NCBI RefSeq assembly: GCF_964253035.1
Contig: NZ_CAXUQL020000001.1
Location: forward strand, 6,820,001-6,884,000
Origin: Pseudorhodoferax sp032153935
GTDB taxonomy: Bacteria > Pseudomonadota > Gammaproteobacteria > Burkholderiales > Burkholderiaceae_C
Direction of reading: 5' to 3'
DNA: 64,000 nucleotides
Under the pieces are notes generated by a model, which ran no database searches, had not been told where the DNA came from, and saw nothing but the letters and a program-made list of their open reading frames with translations. The position numbers were made by a program, and so were the translations under genes. Positions 8,107-17,359 of the stretch are shown piece after piece; positions within the stretch are counted from its first letter, which is position 1, and the number at the start of each line of letters is the position of its first letter.

Positions 8107-9555
8107 TCAGCGCCACAACGCAGCCATCGCCGCGCTGAACGCCGCACCCAGTTGCGGCCCCAGCGGCACGGTCGACGTGCTGCCCACCACCCTGCCCTGC
8201 GTCACGACCGCCTGCCCGGCGACGAACACGTCCCACAGACGCGGCGAGGGCGAGGAGAACACCATGGCATCCAGCACGTGCTCTGCAGGGATGCCCAGCA
8301 GCGCCGGCGACTGGTCGTCCAGCACCACGAAATCGGCCCGGTGGCCCGACTGGATGGCCCCGATGCGTTGGCCCGTGGCAGCCCGCCCGCCGGCAATCGC
8401 CGCCTCGAACAAGGCCGCGGCGGTGCTGTCGCGCCCCGCGGCGCGCGCCGCCACATTGCGCTGGTGCAAAAGGGCGCGCTGCGTGTACTCCAGCAGGCGC
8501 AGCTCGGTCGTCCACTGGCGCGAGACCTGGCTGTCCGAACCCACCGCCCAGCGCCCGCCCAGCGCCATGTAGGCCGGCAGGTCGAACACGCCATCGCCCA
8601 GGTCGGCCTCGGTGCTGGGGCACAGCACGACCGATGCACCGGCCTTGCGCACGCCCTGCAGTTCTGCCGGGGTGGCGTGGGTCGCATGCACCAGGTTCCA
8701 GCGCGCATCCACGGCCGCGTTCTGCAGCAACCACTCGATCGGGCGCAGGCCGGTGTGGGCCACGCAGTCGTCCACCTCCTGCGTCTGCTCGGCCGCATGG
8801 ATGTGCAAGGGCAGCGACACCTTGCGCGCGTGCGCAGCCACCTCCTGCAAGGCCACGGCGTCCACCGCGCGCAGCGAATGCACGGCCACGCCCGCGCCCA
8901 GCAGGGCGCCGGGGCTGGTCTGGTTGGTCTCTGCATCCACGGCCAGGCGCGCCACGGCTTCCACCGTGCGCAGCACGCTGTCCGGCGTGGAGGCGAAGCG
9001 GCGCTGCCCCTCGCCCAGCGCGTCAGCGCCGAAGCCCGCCCGCATGTACAGCGTGGGCAACAAGGTGAGGCCGATGCCCACGCGTTGCGCCGCGCGCACC
9101 AGGGCCAGGGCCATGTCCAGCGGCGCGCCATCCGGCTGGCCGTCGGGCGCACCGTGCAGGTAGTGGAATTCGCAGACCTGGGTGTAGCCGGCCTGCAACA
9201 GCTCGGCGTACAGCAGGCTGGCCACGGCCTCCAGTTGCTCGGGCGTGATGCGCCGCGCCACGCTGTACATGCGCTCGCGCCAGGTCCAGAAGTCGTCGAC
9301 CGCGGTGGCGGCACCGTCGCGCCGGCGCTCCGTCAGCCCGGCCATGGCCCGCTGAAACGCATGGCTGTGCGCGTCGACCATGCCGGGCAGCACGGGTCCG
9401 CCCAAGCGCACCGCGCCACGCTGCTGCTCGGCGCTGGCATTGGGCAGCACATTGAGCCAGCAGCCGTCGGCCGCCACCGTCAACACCACATCGCGCGCCC
9501 ATGCCCCCTGGATCCATGCGCGGCTCGCCAGGAACCGCCTCACCTCATGCGTCAT
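8107..9555 (-). CDS. hutF: formimidoylglutamate deiminase
   Basis: Amidohydrolase-family enzyme of the five-step histidine degradation route, converting N-formimino-L-glutamate to N-formyl-L-glutamate and ammonia. Metal ligands are visible as H63 and H65 in PGMVDAHSHAFQRAM, then HIHAAEQ and the later VGSDSQVS aspartate. The signature SVVLCPSTEADLGDG is typical of HutF as opposed to guanine deaminase or TrzA. It is 482 residues long from the ATG at 9555; the 16-residue longer frame is unconserved. No other hut gene is in the window, so it is separated from the rest of the pathway. Confidence 0.9.
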   Translation of the reverse strand: MTHEVRRFLASRAWIQGAWARDVVLTVAADGCWLNVLPNASAEQQRGAVRLGGPVLPGMVDAHSHAFQRAMAGLTERRRDGAATAVDDFWTWRERMYSVARRITPEQLEAVASLLYAELLQAGYTQVCEFHYLHGAPDGQPDGAPLDMALALVRAAQRVGIGLTLLPTLYMRAGFGADALGEGQRRFASTPDSVLRTVEAVARLAVDAETNQTSPGALLGAGVAVHSLRAVDAVALQEVAAHARKVSLPLHIHAAEQTQEVDDCVAHTGLRPIEWLLQNAAVDARWNLVHATHATPAELQGVRKAGASVVLCPSTEADLGDGVFDLPAYMALGGRWAVGSDSQVSRQWTTELRLLEYTQRALLHQRNVAARAAGRDSTAAALFEAAIAGGRAATGQRIGAIQSGHRADFVVLDDQSPALLGIPAEHVLDAMVFSSPSPRLWDVFVAGQAVVTQGRVVGSTSTVPLGPQLGAAFSAAMAALWR

Positions 9556-9608
9556 GCGCCGTCCTTCCGCTCGGTTTTGCACATTCTGCACCGCCCCTTC
9601 CATGCAAA

Positions 9609-9640
9609 ACGGCCCCGGCGCCTTGCAGCACCGGGGCCGT
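9609..9640 (-). terminator. terminator of the PhoX-type gene
   Basis: ACGGCCCCGG (9609-9618) pairs perfectly with CCGGGGCCGT (9631-9640) around a 12-nt loop. On the minus strand the stem is followed by TTTTGCAT. It begins 22 nt after the phoX stop and ends before the hutF start. Confidence 0.7.
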
Positions 9641-9662
9641 CCTGCGGCAGATCAACGAAGGC

Positions 9663-11639
9663 TCAGGTGCCGACCTTGCCGCCGTCTTCCCGCCAGACCA
9701 CGACCGTGGCAGGACGCGGGCGGCCGCCGGCGCCGTTGTCGGGCCAGCGCGAGAAGGCCAGCGGATCGACCGCGGGATCGGTCGCCGGCGCGCGCGGATG
9801 GCTGCCGTACTCGCCCGGGTGCTGCACGTTGACGAACACGTACTTCTGGTCCGGCGTCCAGGTGATGCCCGTGATCTCGCAGCCCGAGGGGCCGACCAGA
9901 AAGCGGCGGATCTCCTTGGTCGCGGGGTCGGCCACCAGCATCTGGTTGTTGCCCATCCCGGCGTAGTTGCCGCGGTTGGAGAAGTTGCCGTCGGTCTGGA
10001 TCCACAGGCGGCCGTCGGCGTCGAAGGCCAGGCCGTCCGGGCTGTTGAACAGGTTGTCGGCGTTGATGTTGCTCGATCCGGCCTGCAGGCCGCCGGCCGT
10101 GTGGGCCGGGTTGCCGGCCAGCACGAACAGGTCCCACTCGAAGCTCAAAGCGGCCGCGTCCTGGCCGGTCTCGCGCCAGCGGATGATCTGGCCATAGATG
10201 TTGCTGGTGCGCGGATTCGCCTCGTCCACCGTGCTGCGGCTGCTGTTGTTGGTCAGCGTGAGGTAGACCTCGCCCGACTCCGGATGCACCGTCACCCACT
10301 CCGGTCGGTCCATCTTGGTTGCGCCGACATCGTCGGCCGCCAGGCGCGTGTTGACCAGGATGCCGCCCAGGTCGCCGTACTTGGCGCCCAGCGTGCTGCC
10401 TCCGGCGATCGGCGTGGACGGCACCAGGGCCACCCACTCGCCCGTGCCCATCATGTCGCCCACCGTGGCGCCGGCACCGAACCTGGCCACGTACAGCGTG
10501 CCGGTTTCCAGCAGGTTGACGTTGGCGCGCTGGTTGTTGGCCACGTACTTGCCGTCGGAGACGAACTTGTAGACGTAGTCGTTGGCCTGGTCATCGCCCA
10601 TGTAGACCACGACACGGTTGTCCTTGGCCAGCGTCTGCGCCGCGTTCTCGTGCTTGATGCGGCCCAGCGCCGTGCGCTTCTTGGGCGTGGACGAGGCGTC
10701 GAACGGGTCGATCTCGACGATCCAGCCCAGGCGGTTGGGCTCGTTGGGCACCAGCGCGTAGTCGAAGCGCTCGTCCTCCTCGTGCCAGCGGTAGCCCGCG
10801 CCCGTGCTCGACAGCCCATAGCGGCGCATGTTGGCGTCGCGCGCCTCGGTGGTGCTGGCGGTGCCGAAGTAGCCGTTGAAGTTCTCTTCGCAGGTGAGGT
10901 AGGTGCCCCACATGGTGTAGCCGTTGCCGCAGTTGTTGACCGTGCCCAGCGAGACCTCGCCGGCCGGGTCGGCGCTGGTCTGCACCAGCGCGTGGCCGCG
11001 CACGGGGCCGGTCAGCTGCATGGGCGTGTTCATGTGGATGCGGCGGTTGTACTGCGAGGGGATCACCACCTGCCAGTTGCCACCCACCAGGCGCACATGG
11101 GCGACCGACACGCCATGGGCGTGCTGGGCCTTGCGCACCTGCTCCAGCGACCAGGGCGTGGCACCGGATTGCTCGGCCGCCGTGTAGAAGTACTCGGGGT
11201 TGATGTACTCGTGGTTCATCACGAGCAGGCCTTCGGTGCTGTTGTTGTCCGACAGCGGGAAGAAGTGCATGCCGTCGTGGTTGTCGCCGAACTGCAGCGC
11301 CTGGTCGGCGGCCGTGTTGGTGGCGTCCGGCTTCCAGGCCGGCGAGTTGGCGAACAGCGGATCGCCCCAACGGCAGAACACGGCGTGCCGGTAACCGGCC
11401 GGCACGACGATGTCGTCGCCGGTCGCGGCCGCCACGGCCGCGAAGCCGAGCATCGGGCCGCTGTCGTCGCCGTCACCGCCGCCACAGGCGCTCAGGCCCG
11501 CGCCGAAGAAGCCGACGGCCCCCATGGCCAGGCCGCTCTTGAGAAAGCCGCGGCGCGAACGGGCACGCTCGACGAGTTCGTTGAAGTGGGGGTTGGCGCT
11601 GGTGTTGGTGGGGATGTTTTCTGGATCGATCGAACGCAT
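9663..11639 (-). CDS. phoX: PhoX-type alkaline phosphatase (DUF839), Tat-exported
   Basis: Predicted calcium- and iron-dependent phosphatase of the PhoX family, releasing phosphate from organic esters in the periplasm or outside. The N-terminus carries a Tat signal: RRGFLKSG at 29-36, a hydrophobic stretch and a lipobox-like LSAC. The body shows PhoX features such as FGDNHDGMHFFPL, LLVMNHEYINPEY, TPWSLEQVRKAQHAHG, WGTYLTCEENFNGYFG and GWIVEIDPFD. It is 658 residues long from the ATG at 11639, close to the usual size. A candidate Pho box lies 114-142 bp upstream of the start and a strong terminator follows. It stands alone, so phosphate starvation is the most likely inducer (inference). Confidence 0.88.
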   Translation of the reverse strand: MRSIDPENIPTNTSANPHFNELVERARSRRGFLKSGLAMGAVGFFGAGLSACGGGDGDDSGPMLGFAAVAAATGDDIVVPAGYRHAVFCRWGDPLFANSPAWKPDATNTAADQALQFGDNHDGMHFFPLSDNNSTEGLLVMNHEYINPEYFYTAAEQSGATPWSLEQVRKAQHAHGVSVAHVRLVGGNWQVVIPSQYNRRIHMNTPMQLTGPVRGHALVQTSADPAGEVSLGTVNNCGNGYTMWGTYLTCEENFNGYFGTASTTEARDANMRRYGLSSTGAGYRWHEEDERFDYALVPNEPNRLGWIVEIDPFDASSTPKKRTALGRIKHENAAQTLAKDNRVVVYMGDDQANDYVYKFVSDGKYVANNQRANVNLLETGTLYVARFGAGATVGDMMGTGEWVALVPSTPIAGGSTLGAKYGDLGGILVNTRLAADDVGATKMDRPEWVTVHPESGEVYLTLTNNSSRSTVDEANPRTSNIYGQIIRWRETGQDAAALSFEWDLFVLAGNPAHTAGGLQAGSSNINADNLFNSPDGLAFDADGRLWIQTDGNFSNRGNYAGMGNNQMLVADPATKEIRRFLVGPSGCEITGITWTPDQKYVFVNVQHPGEYGSHPRAPATDPAVDPLAFSRWPDNGAGGRPRPATVVVWREDGGKVGT

Positions 11640-11752
11640 CGGGGCACAGTCCTGTGGTGGGAAAAAGGACAAGACGCTTCCCCGCCATGCTTTGTGCATG
11701 GTGTATTTCGCAGGCAGAGGCTGGCTTGCGGGCGTGATGGTCGAAACCGCCC

Positions 11753-11781
11753 GTGACAGTCCCGTGAAGCCCGCATGACCA
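11753..11781 (-). promoter_or_regulatory. candidate Pho box upstream of phoX
   Basis: On the minus strand three 7-mers recur with an exact 11-bp period: TGGTCAT, GCTTCAC and CTGTCAC (plus 11775-11781, 11764-11770, 11753-11759). PhoB sites are direct repeats of CTGTCAT-like 7-mers with 4-bp spacers, i.e. an 11-bp period. Matches to the consensus are 5/7, 3/7 and 6/7. Confidence 0.4.
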
Positions 11782-11845
11782 GCGGGCGTGTTGACAAAGC
11801 CCGCCGTTGCGCGCAGATGTCACGGCGCGTTGCGCGCCGGCGCCT

Positions 11846-12331
11846 TCAGTCCCCGCGCAGCCGCAGCGGATCGAAGTCCAGCGGCGCGTCGTCCTGCGGC
11901 GGCCGGTAGCGGAAGATGCCGCTCGTGCGCAGCGCGGGCGCGCCGTCGGCCGTCACGAGCGCCTGCGCGAACACCATGGTGCGCGTGCGTTGCAGCACCT
12001 CGCCCTCGCCCTGCACCCAGGCACCCAGCGGCGCCGCGCCGACGTAGTCGACCTGCAGGTTGACCGTGGGCAGGAAGCTGCGCCGGCCGTCCGTGCCCTG
12101 GTACATGGTCATGGCCGGCAGCAGCATGTCGCAAAAGCTCGCCAGCATGCCGCCGTGGCAGGTGCCGATGGGGTTGGTGTGGCGCGGCTCCACACGGAAA
12201 CCCAGCTGCAGCTTCTCGCCGGTCAAGCGGCCATAGAGCGGGCCGTTGGCGGCAATGAAGGGGCCGCCCATCACGATGGGGCGAAAGCCGGCAGGAATGG
12301 CGGGAGCGGTGTCTGGCATGGCGCCGATCAT
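11846..12331 (-). CDS. PaaI-family hotdog thioesterase
   Basis: Predicted acyl-CoA thioesterase of 161 residues, cytoplasmic, likely tetrameric. The hotdog signature HTNPIGTCHGGMLASFCD (residues 51-68, with HGG at 59-61) is that of the PaaI/YdiI/4HBT group. LQVDYVGAAPLGAWVQGEGEV is the conserved second half. The start could also be the ATG four codons later (12319), since neither has a clear ribosome site. It ends 17 nt after the tetR gene on the same strand, so it may be co-transcribed with it; substrate unknown. Confidence 0.82.
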   Translation of the reverse strand: MIGAMPDTAPAIPAGFRPIVMGGPFIAANGPLYGRLTGEKLQLGFRVEPRHTNPIGTCHGGMLASFCDMLLPAMTMYQGTDGRRSFLPTVNLQVDYVGAAPLGAWVQGEGEVLQRTRTMVFAQALVTADGAPALRTSGIFRYRPPQDDAPLDFDPLRLRGD

Positions 12332-12348
12332 AGGCAGCGCCGCGCGCG

Positions 12349-12960
12349 TCAGAAGTCCCGGCCTTCGAGCAGCACCGCGAGCAGCCGGGCGTACAACCGC
12401 TCCAGCGCTGCCCGGTCGGCCTGCATCTCGGTCGGCTGGCGGAACACCGTGCCTTCGATCAGCACGGCCACCACCTCGCAGCGCGCCGCCGCCTCGGCCG
12501 GCGACAGCCCGGGCATGAGCCGCAGCATCTTGGCGATCGCCTGCTGCTGGCTGCGCTTGTCGGCCTCGCGCACGATGGCCGCGATCTCGGCGTGGCGCGT
12601 GGCCTCGGCCGTGATCTCCAGCATCAGCACGGCGTCCTCGGCATGGCGCGCGTCGCGTTCGGGCGTGCGCGCGGCCAGCCGCTCGGGCGTGCACGGGCTC
12701 TCGCCGCTGGTCGCCATGCGCGCCAGCCTGCGTTCGATGATGTCCTCGACGATGGCGCGGATGATCGCGTCCTTGCCCGGGAAGTAGCGGTAGATCTGGC
12801 CCACGCTCATGCCCGCGGCGCTGGCGATCTGCGCCATGGGCGCGGCATGGAAGCCGCAGCGCAGCACGTTCTGGCGCGCGGCCTCGACGATCTGCGCCCG
12901 GCGCAAGGCATCGCGCTCTTGCTTGGGCGGGCGGGGACTGCGGACGGGAGCGGTATTCAC
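12349..12960 (-). CDS. TetR-family repressor of the adjacent efflux operon
   Basis: AcrR/TetR-type regulator: an N-terminal helix-turn-helix (IVEAARQNVLRCGFHAAPM then QIASAAGMSVGQIYRYFPGKDAI) and a divergent ligand-binding half. It is transcribed away from the RND operon across a 95-bp gap that contains an 18-bp palindrome, so it very likely represses that operon and itself until an effector binds. The GTG at 12960 is preferred (203 residues); a TTG at 12981 would add seven residues. The effector cannot be told from sequence. Confidence 0.88.
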   Translation of the reverse strand: MNTAPVRSPRPPKQERDALRRAQIVEAARQNVLRCGFHAAPMAQIASAAGMSVGQIYRYFPGKDAIIRAIVEDIIERRLARMATSGESPCTPERLAARTPERDARHAEDAVLMLEITAEATRHAEIAAIVREADKRSQQQAIAKMLRLMPGLSPAEAAARCEVVAVLIEGTVFRQPTEMQADRAALERLYARLLAVLLEGRDF

Positions 12961-13004
12961 AGAGTCTTTACAAGAGCACAACAGGCGGCTTGCAATGCTA
13001 TTTG

Positions 13005-13022
13005 AGAATGAACGTTCATTCT
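13005..13022. promoter_or_regulatory. palindromic TetR operator
   Basis: AGAATGAACGTTCATTCT is a perfect 18-bp palindrome in the 95-bp divergent gap, 33 bp before the membrane-fusion gene and 44 bp before tetR. The GAATGAACGTTCATTC core resembles operators of TetR/AcrR-type regulators of RND pumps (often TGAACG or TTCA half-sites). Confidence 0.75.
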
Positions 13023-13055
13023 TTGAATTTCATACCGCACGCAAGGTCTTCTGCC

Positions 13056-14213
13056 ATGACACGCCTTCCCTCCCTCGGCCTTGCGGCCATCGTGATGCTC
13101 TCCGCCTGCACCCGGCAGGAGGCAGCGCCGCCCCCACCCGCCATACCCGAGGTCGGCGTGGTCACGCTGCACACCCAGGCCGTGCCCCTGCAGCAGGAAC
13201 TGGCCGGCCGCACCACGGCTGCGCTCAGCGCCGACGTGCGGCCCCAGGTCGGCGGCATCGTCAAGGCGCGCAAGTTCACCGAAGGCGCGCTGGTCCAGGT
13301 CGGCCAGGTGCTCTACGAGATAGCCCCGGCCAGCTACCAGGTCGCCGCCAACCAGGCCAAGGCGTCCTGGACCAGCGCCAAGGCCGCCGTCGACGCGGCC
13401 CGGCTCAAGAGCCAGCGCTACCAGGAACTGCTGGCCATCGAGGGCGTCTCCAGGCAGGACGCCGAGGACGCCCGCGTGGCCTACGAGCAGGCCCTGGCCA
13501 GCGTGGAGCAGACCCGCGCCGCCTACGAGGCCGCGCAGATCAACCTGGGCTACACCCAGGTGCGCGCGCCGATCTCGGGCCGCATCGGCACCTCCAGCGT
13601 GACGCCCGGCGCCCTCGTCACGGCCAGCCAGGACACCGCGCTGGCCACCATCCGCGCGCTCGACCCGATTTACGTGGACGTGACGCAGACCAGCGTGGCC
13701 CTGCTCCAGCTGCGCCGCGCACTGGCGCAGGACGGCCTGCAGGCCGGCAGCACCAGCGTGAAGCTCGCGCTGGAGGATGGCAGCACCTACGCACGCACCG
13801 GCCGCCTGCAGTTCAGCGAGGTGGCGGTGGACCCCGCCACGGGCTCGGTCACGCTGCGCGCCGTGTTCCCCAACCCGGACGGCCAGCTGCTGCCCGGCAT
13901 GTACGTGCGCGCGCTGCTCGACCAGGCCGTGGACCCCAAGGCCATCCTGGCACCGCAGCAGGGCATCACGCGCGACCCCAAGGGCCATGCCACGGCGCTC
14001 GTGGTCGATGGCGAGAACAAGGTGCGCCAGCGCGAGGTCACGGTGCAACGCAGCGTCGGCGACCAGTGGCTGGTCTCGGGCGGCCTGACCGAAGGTGACC
14101 GCCTGGTCGTCGAAGGCACCTCCAAGGTCAAGGCCGGCAGCACGGTCAAGGTGGTCGAGCTGAAGACCGACACCGCCGCCAAGGTGGCCGACGCCGGCAA
14201 GGAAGGTCGCTGA
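13056..14213 (+). CDS. RND efflux periplasmic adaptor lipoprotein (AcrA/MexA type)
   Basis: Membrane-fusion protein that links the inner-membrane pump to the outer channel. It has a lipoprotein signal (MLSACTR, lipidated cysteine at about residue 16), then a biotinyl-lipoyl half-motif around SADVRPQVGGIVKARKFTEG, an alpha-hairpin with AAYEAAQINLGYTQVRAPISGRIG on its return, and a beta-barrel and membrane-proximal domain from about 185. It is 385 residues long from the ATG at 13056; the longer frame runs through the operator. First gene of the three-gene operon; acrB starts 2 nt after the stop. Confidence 0.93.
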   Translation: MTRLPSLGLAAIVMLSACTRQEAAPPPPAIPEVGVVTLHTQAVPLQQELAGRTTAALSADVRPQVGGIVKARKFTEGALVQVGQVLYEIAPASYQVAANQAKASWTSAKAAVDAARLKSQRYQELLAIEGVSRQDAEDARVAYEQALASVEQTRAAYEAAQINLGYTQVRAPISGRIGTSSVTPGALVTASQDTALATIRALDPIYVDVTQTSVALLQLRRALAQDGLQAGSTSVKLALEDGSTYARTGRLQFSEVAVDPATGSVTLRAVFPNPDGQLLPGMYVRALLDQAVDPKAILAPQQGITRDPKGHATALVVDGENKVRQREVTVQRSVGDQWLVSGGLTEGDRLVVEGTSKVKAGSTVKVVELKTDTAAKVADAGKEGR

Positions 14214-14215
14214 GC

Positions 14216-17200
14216 ATGCTGGCCCGCTTCTTCGTCCAACGGCCCATCTTCGCGTGGGTCATCGCCATCGCCATCATGCTGGCCGGCGCGCTGTCCATCG
14301 AGACGCTGCCGATCTCCCAGTACCCCGACGTGGCGCCGCCCACGGTGCGCATCTCGGCCACCTACACCGGCGCCAACGCGCAGACGGTGGAGAACAGCGT
14401 CACCCAGATCATCGAGCAGCAGCTCACGGGGCTGGACGGCATGCTGTATTTCTCGTCGAGCAGCAGCTCCGCGGGCAGCGCCAGCATCAACGTCACCTTC
14501 AAGCAGGGCACCAACCCCGACACCGCCCAGGTGCAGGTGCAGAACAAGGTGCAGCAGGCGCTCACGCGGCTGCCGTCGTCGGTGCAGTCGCAGGGCGTCA
14601 CGGTCACCAAGTCGCAGACCGACTTCCTCGTGATCATCGCGGTCTACGACCAGACCGACAAAGCCAGCGCCACCGACATCGCCGACTACATGGTCAGCAA
14701 CATGCAGGAGTCCATCGCGCGCGTGGAAGGCGTGGGCTCGGTGCAGGTGTTCGGCGCGCAGTACGCCATGCGCATCTGGCTGGACCCGGAGAAGCTGGCC
14801 TCCTACAGCCTGATGCCCTCCGACGTGCAGGCCGCCATCGAGGCGCAGAACACCCAGGTCACGGCCGGCAAGATCGGCGCGCTGCCCGCGGCCGGCAACC
14901 AGCAGCTCAACGCCACCGTCACGGCGCAGTCCATGCTGCAGACGCCGCAGCAGTTCCGCGACATCATCGTCAAGCACGCCAGCGGCGGCGCCACCGTGCG
15001 CCTGTCCGACGTGGCGCGCGTGGAGCTCGGCAGCGAGTCCTACGACAGCGTCACGCGGCTGAACGGCCACCCGGCCTCGGGCATCGCCGTGATGCTGGCG
15101 CCCGGCGCCAACGCGCTGTCCACGGCCGAGCGCGTGTTCGCCGCCGTCGACCAGCTCAAGCTGGGCATGCCAGACGGCTATGCCGTGGCCTACCCCAAGG
15201 ACAGCACCAAGTTCATCAAGATCTCGATCGAGGAAGTGGCCAAGACGCTGGTCGAGGCCATCGCGCTCGTGGTGCTCGTGATGTTCGTGTTCCTGCAGAA
15301 CTGGCGCGCCACGCTGATCCCCGCGATCGCCGTGCCCGTGGTGCTGCTGGGCACCTTCGGCGTGCTGGCGGTGTTCGGCTACTCCATCAACACGCTGACC
15401 ATGTTCGGCATGGTGCTGTCCATCGGCCTGCTGGTGGACGACGCCATCGTCGTGGTGGAGAACGTCGAACGCGTGATGGCCGAGGAAAAGCTCTCGCCGC
15501 GCGAGGCCACCATCCGCTCCATGGGCGAGATCACGGGCGCGCTGGTCGGCGTGGCCACGGTGCTGTCGGCCGTGTTCCTGCCCATGGCCTTCTTCAGCGG
15601 CTCCACGGGCGTGATCTACCGCCAGTTCTCCATCACCATCGTCGCCTCCATGGTGCTGTCGGTGGTGGTGGCGCTGACGCTCACGCCGGCGCTGTGCGCC
15701 ACGCTGCTCAAGGCCCACGACCACGGCGCGCCGCGCGGCCGCCTGGCCACCTGGTTCAACACCCGCATGGAAGGCATGACCGGCCGCTACGGCAGCCGCG
15801 TGGCGCGCATCCTGGCCTCGCCCGCGCGCTGGCTGCTGCTGTACGGCCTGCTGCTGGCCGGCCTGGCCGTGCTGTTCATGCGCCTGCCCACCGGCTTCCT
15901 GCCGACCGAGGACCAGGGCCAGGTCATGGTGCAGTACACGCTGCCCGTGGGCGCCACCATGGGCCGCACCGTGGAGACCGCCAGGCAGGTCGAGCACTAC
16001 TTCCTGACGCAGGAGAAGGACAACACCGACGTGGTGTTCACGGTCGGCGGCTTCAACTTCAGCGGCAGCGGGCAGAACGCCGGCATGGCCTTCGTCGAAC
16101 TCAAGGACTGGAAGGAACGCCCGGGCGCGGCCAACCGCGCCGACAGCATCGCCGGGCGTTCGACCCAGGCCCTGGCCGGCGTGCGCGACGCGCAGATCTT
16201 CACGCTGAACCCGCCCTCGGTGCCGGGCCTGGGCCAGTCCAACGGCTTCGATTTCATGCTGCTGGCGCAGGCCGGCACCACGCGTGCCCAGCTCAAGGAC
16301 ATGCGCAACAGCCTGCTCGGCAGCGCCGCGCAGAACCGGCAGCTCGCGGCCGTGCGCCCCAACGGGCTGGAAGACACGCCGCAGCTGGCCGTGGACATCG
16401 ACAACGCCAAGGCCTCGGCGCTGGACCTGTCGATCGCCGACATCCACAGCACGCTGGCCTCGGCCTGGGGCGGCACCTACGTGGACGACTTCATCGACCG
16501 CGCCCGCGTCAAGAAGGTCTACATGCAGGGCGACGCGCCGTTCCGCGCCAGCCCCGAAGACCTGGCCGACTGGCGCGTGCGCGGCAGCGGCGGCGCCATG
16601 ACACCGTTCTCCGCCTTCGCCACCACGCGCTGGACCAACGGGCCCGAAAGCCTGTCGCGCTACAACGGCCTGGCCTCCTACGAGATCCAGGGCGAGCCCG
16701 CAGCCGGCATGAGTTCGGGCACGGCCATGGACCAGGTCGAGCAGATCGCCCAGGGCCTGCCGGCCGGCAGCACCTACGCCTGGACCGGCCTGTCCTACCA
16801 GGAGCGGCTGTCCAGCGGCCAGACCTTCAAGCTCTACGCGATCTCGCTGCTGGTCGTGTTCCTGTGCCTGGCGGCGCTGTACGAGAGCTGGTCGATCCCG
16901 ATCTCGGTGCTGCTCGTGGTGCCGCTGGGCGTGATCGGCGCCGTGCTGGCGGCCACCTTGCGCGGGCTGGAGAACGACGTGTACTTCCAGGTCGCGCTGC
17001 TGACCACGATCGGCCTGGCCTCCAAGAACGCGATCCTGATCGTCGAGTTCGCCGAAGCCGCGCACCGGCGTGGCCAGAGCCTCGTGGCCGCCGCCGTCGA
17101 GGGCGCGCGGCTGCGGCTGCGGCCCATCCTGATGACCTCGCTGGCCTTCATCGCCGGGGTCATGCCGCTGGCGCTGTCCACCGGCGCGGGCGCCAACAGC

Positions 17201-17356
17201 CGCGTGTCCATCGGCACCGGCATCGTCGGCGGCACGCTGACGGCCACGGTGCTCGCGATCTTCTTCGTGCCGCTGTTCTTCGTGCTGGTGCGCCGCCTGT
17301 TCCGGGCCGGCGACCCGCATGCCGACTCCGCACCGGCCACCACCCAAGGAGCCTGA
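14216..17356 (+). CDS. RND multidrug efflux transporter, HAE1 family (AcrB/MexB type)
   Basis: Proton-driven trimeric inner-membrane pump exporting hydrophobic drugs. At 1046 residues it has the expected length. N-terminus MLARFFVQRPIFAWVIAI, proton-relay aspartates in GLLVDDAIVVVENVERVM (about 402-420) and the lysine in GLASKNAILIVEFAE (about 940) are all present. Two six-helix repeats with large periplasmic loops are visible. Broad substrates are likely, since the sequence is of the HAE1 and not the metal (CusA) type. Regulated with its neighbours by the divergent TetR. Confidence 0.95.
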   Translation: MLARFFVQRPIFAWVIAIAIMLAGALSIETLPISQYPDVAPPTVRISATYTGANAQTVENSVTQIIEQQLTGLDGMLYFSSSSSSAGSASINVTFKQGTNPDTAQVQVQNKVQQALTRLPSSVQSQGVTVTKSQTDFLVIIAVYDQTDKASATDIADYMVSNMQESIARVEGVGSVQVFGAQYAMRIWLDPEKLASYSLMPSDVQAAIEAQNTQVTAGKIGALPAAGNQQLNATVTAQSMLQTPQQFRDIIVKHASGGATVRLSDVARVELGSESYDSVTRLNGHPASGIAVMLAPGANALSTAERVFAAVDQLKLGMPDGYAVAYPKDSTKFIKISIEEVAKTLVEAIALVVLVMFVFLQNWRATLIPAIAVPVVLLGTFGVLAVFGYSINTLTMFGMVLSIGLLVDDAIVVVENVERVMAEEKLSPREATIRSMGEITGALVGVATVLSAVFLPMAFFSGSTGVIYRQFSITIVASMVLSVVVALTLTPALCATLLKAHDHGAPRGRLATWFNTRMEGMTGRYGSRVARILASPARWLLLYGLLLAGLAVLFMRLPTGFLPTEDQGQVMVQYTLPVGATMGRTVETARQVEHYFLTQEKDNTDVVFTVGGFNFSGSGQNAGMAFVELKDWKERPGAANRADSIAGRSTQALAGVRDAQIFTLNPPSVPGLGQSNGFDFMLLAQAGTTRAQLKDMRNSLLGSAAQNRQLAAVRPNGLEDTPQLAVDIDNAKASALDLSIADIHSTLASAWGGTYVDDFIDRARVKKVYMQGDAPFRASPEDLADWRVRGSGGAMTPFSAFATTRWTNGPESLSRYNGLASYEIQGEPAAGMSSGTAMDQVEQIAQGLPAGSTYAWTGLSYQERLSSGQTFKLYAISLLVVFLCLAALYESWSIPISVLLVVPLGVIGAVLAATLRGLENDVYFQVALLTTIGLASKNAILIVEFAEAAHRRGQSLVAAAVEGARLRLRPILMTSLAFIAGVMPLALSTGAGANSRVSIGTGIVGGTLTATVLAIFFVPLFFVLVRRLFRAGDPHADSAPATTQGA

Positions 17357-17359
17357 GCC

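Noticed and set aside
9501..11756. 751-residue open frame on the plus strand opposite phoX and hutF
   Set aside because: Low-complexity shadow frame rich in Arg, Ala, Gly and Val, antisense to two well-supported genes; no recognisable domain.
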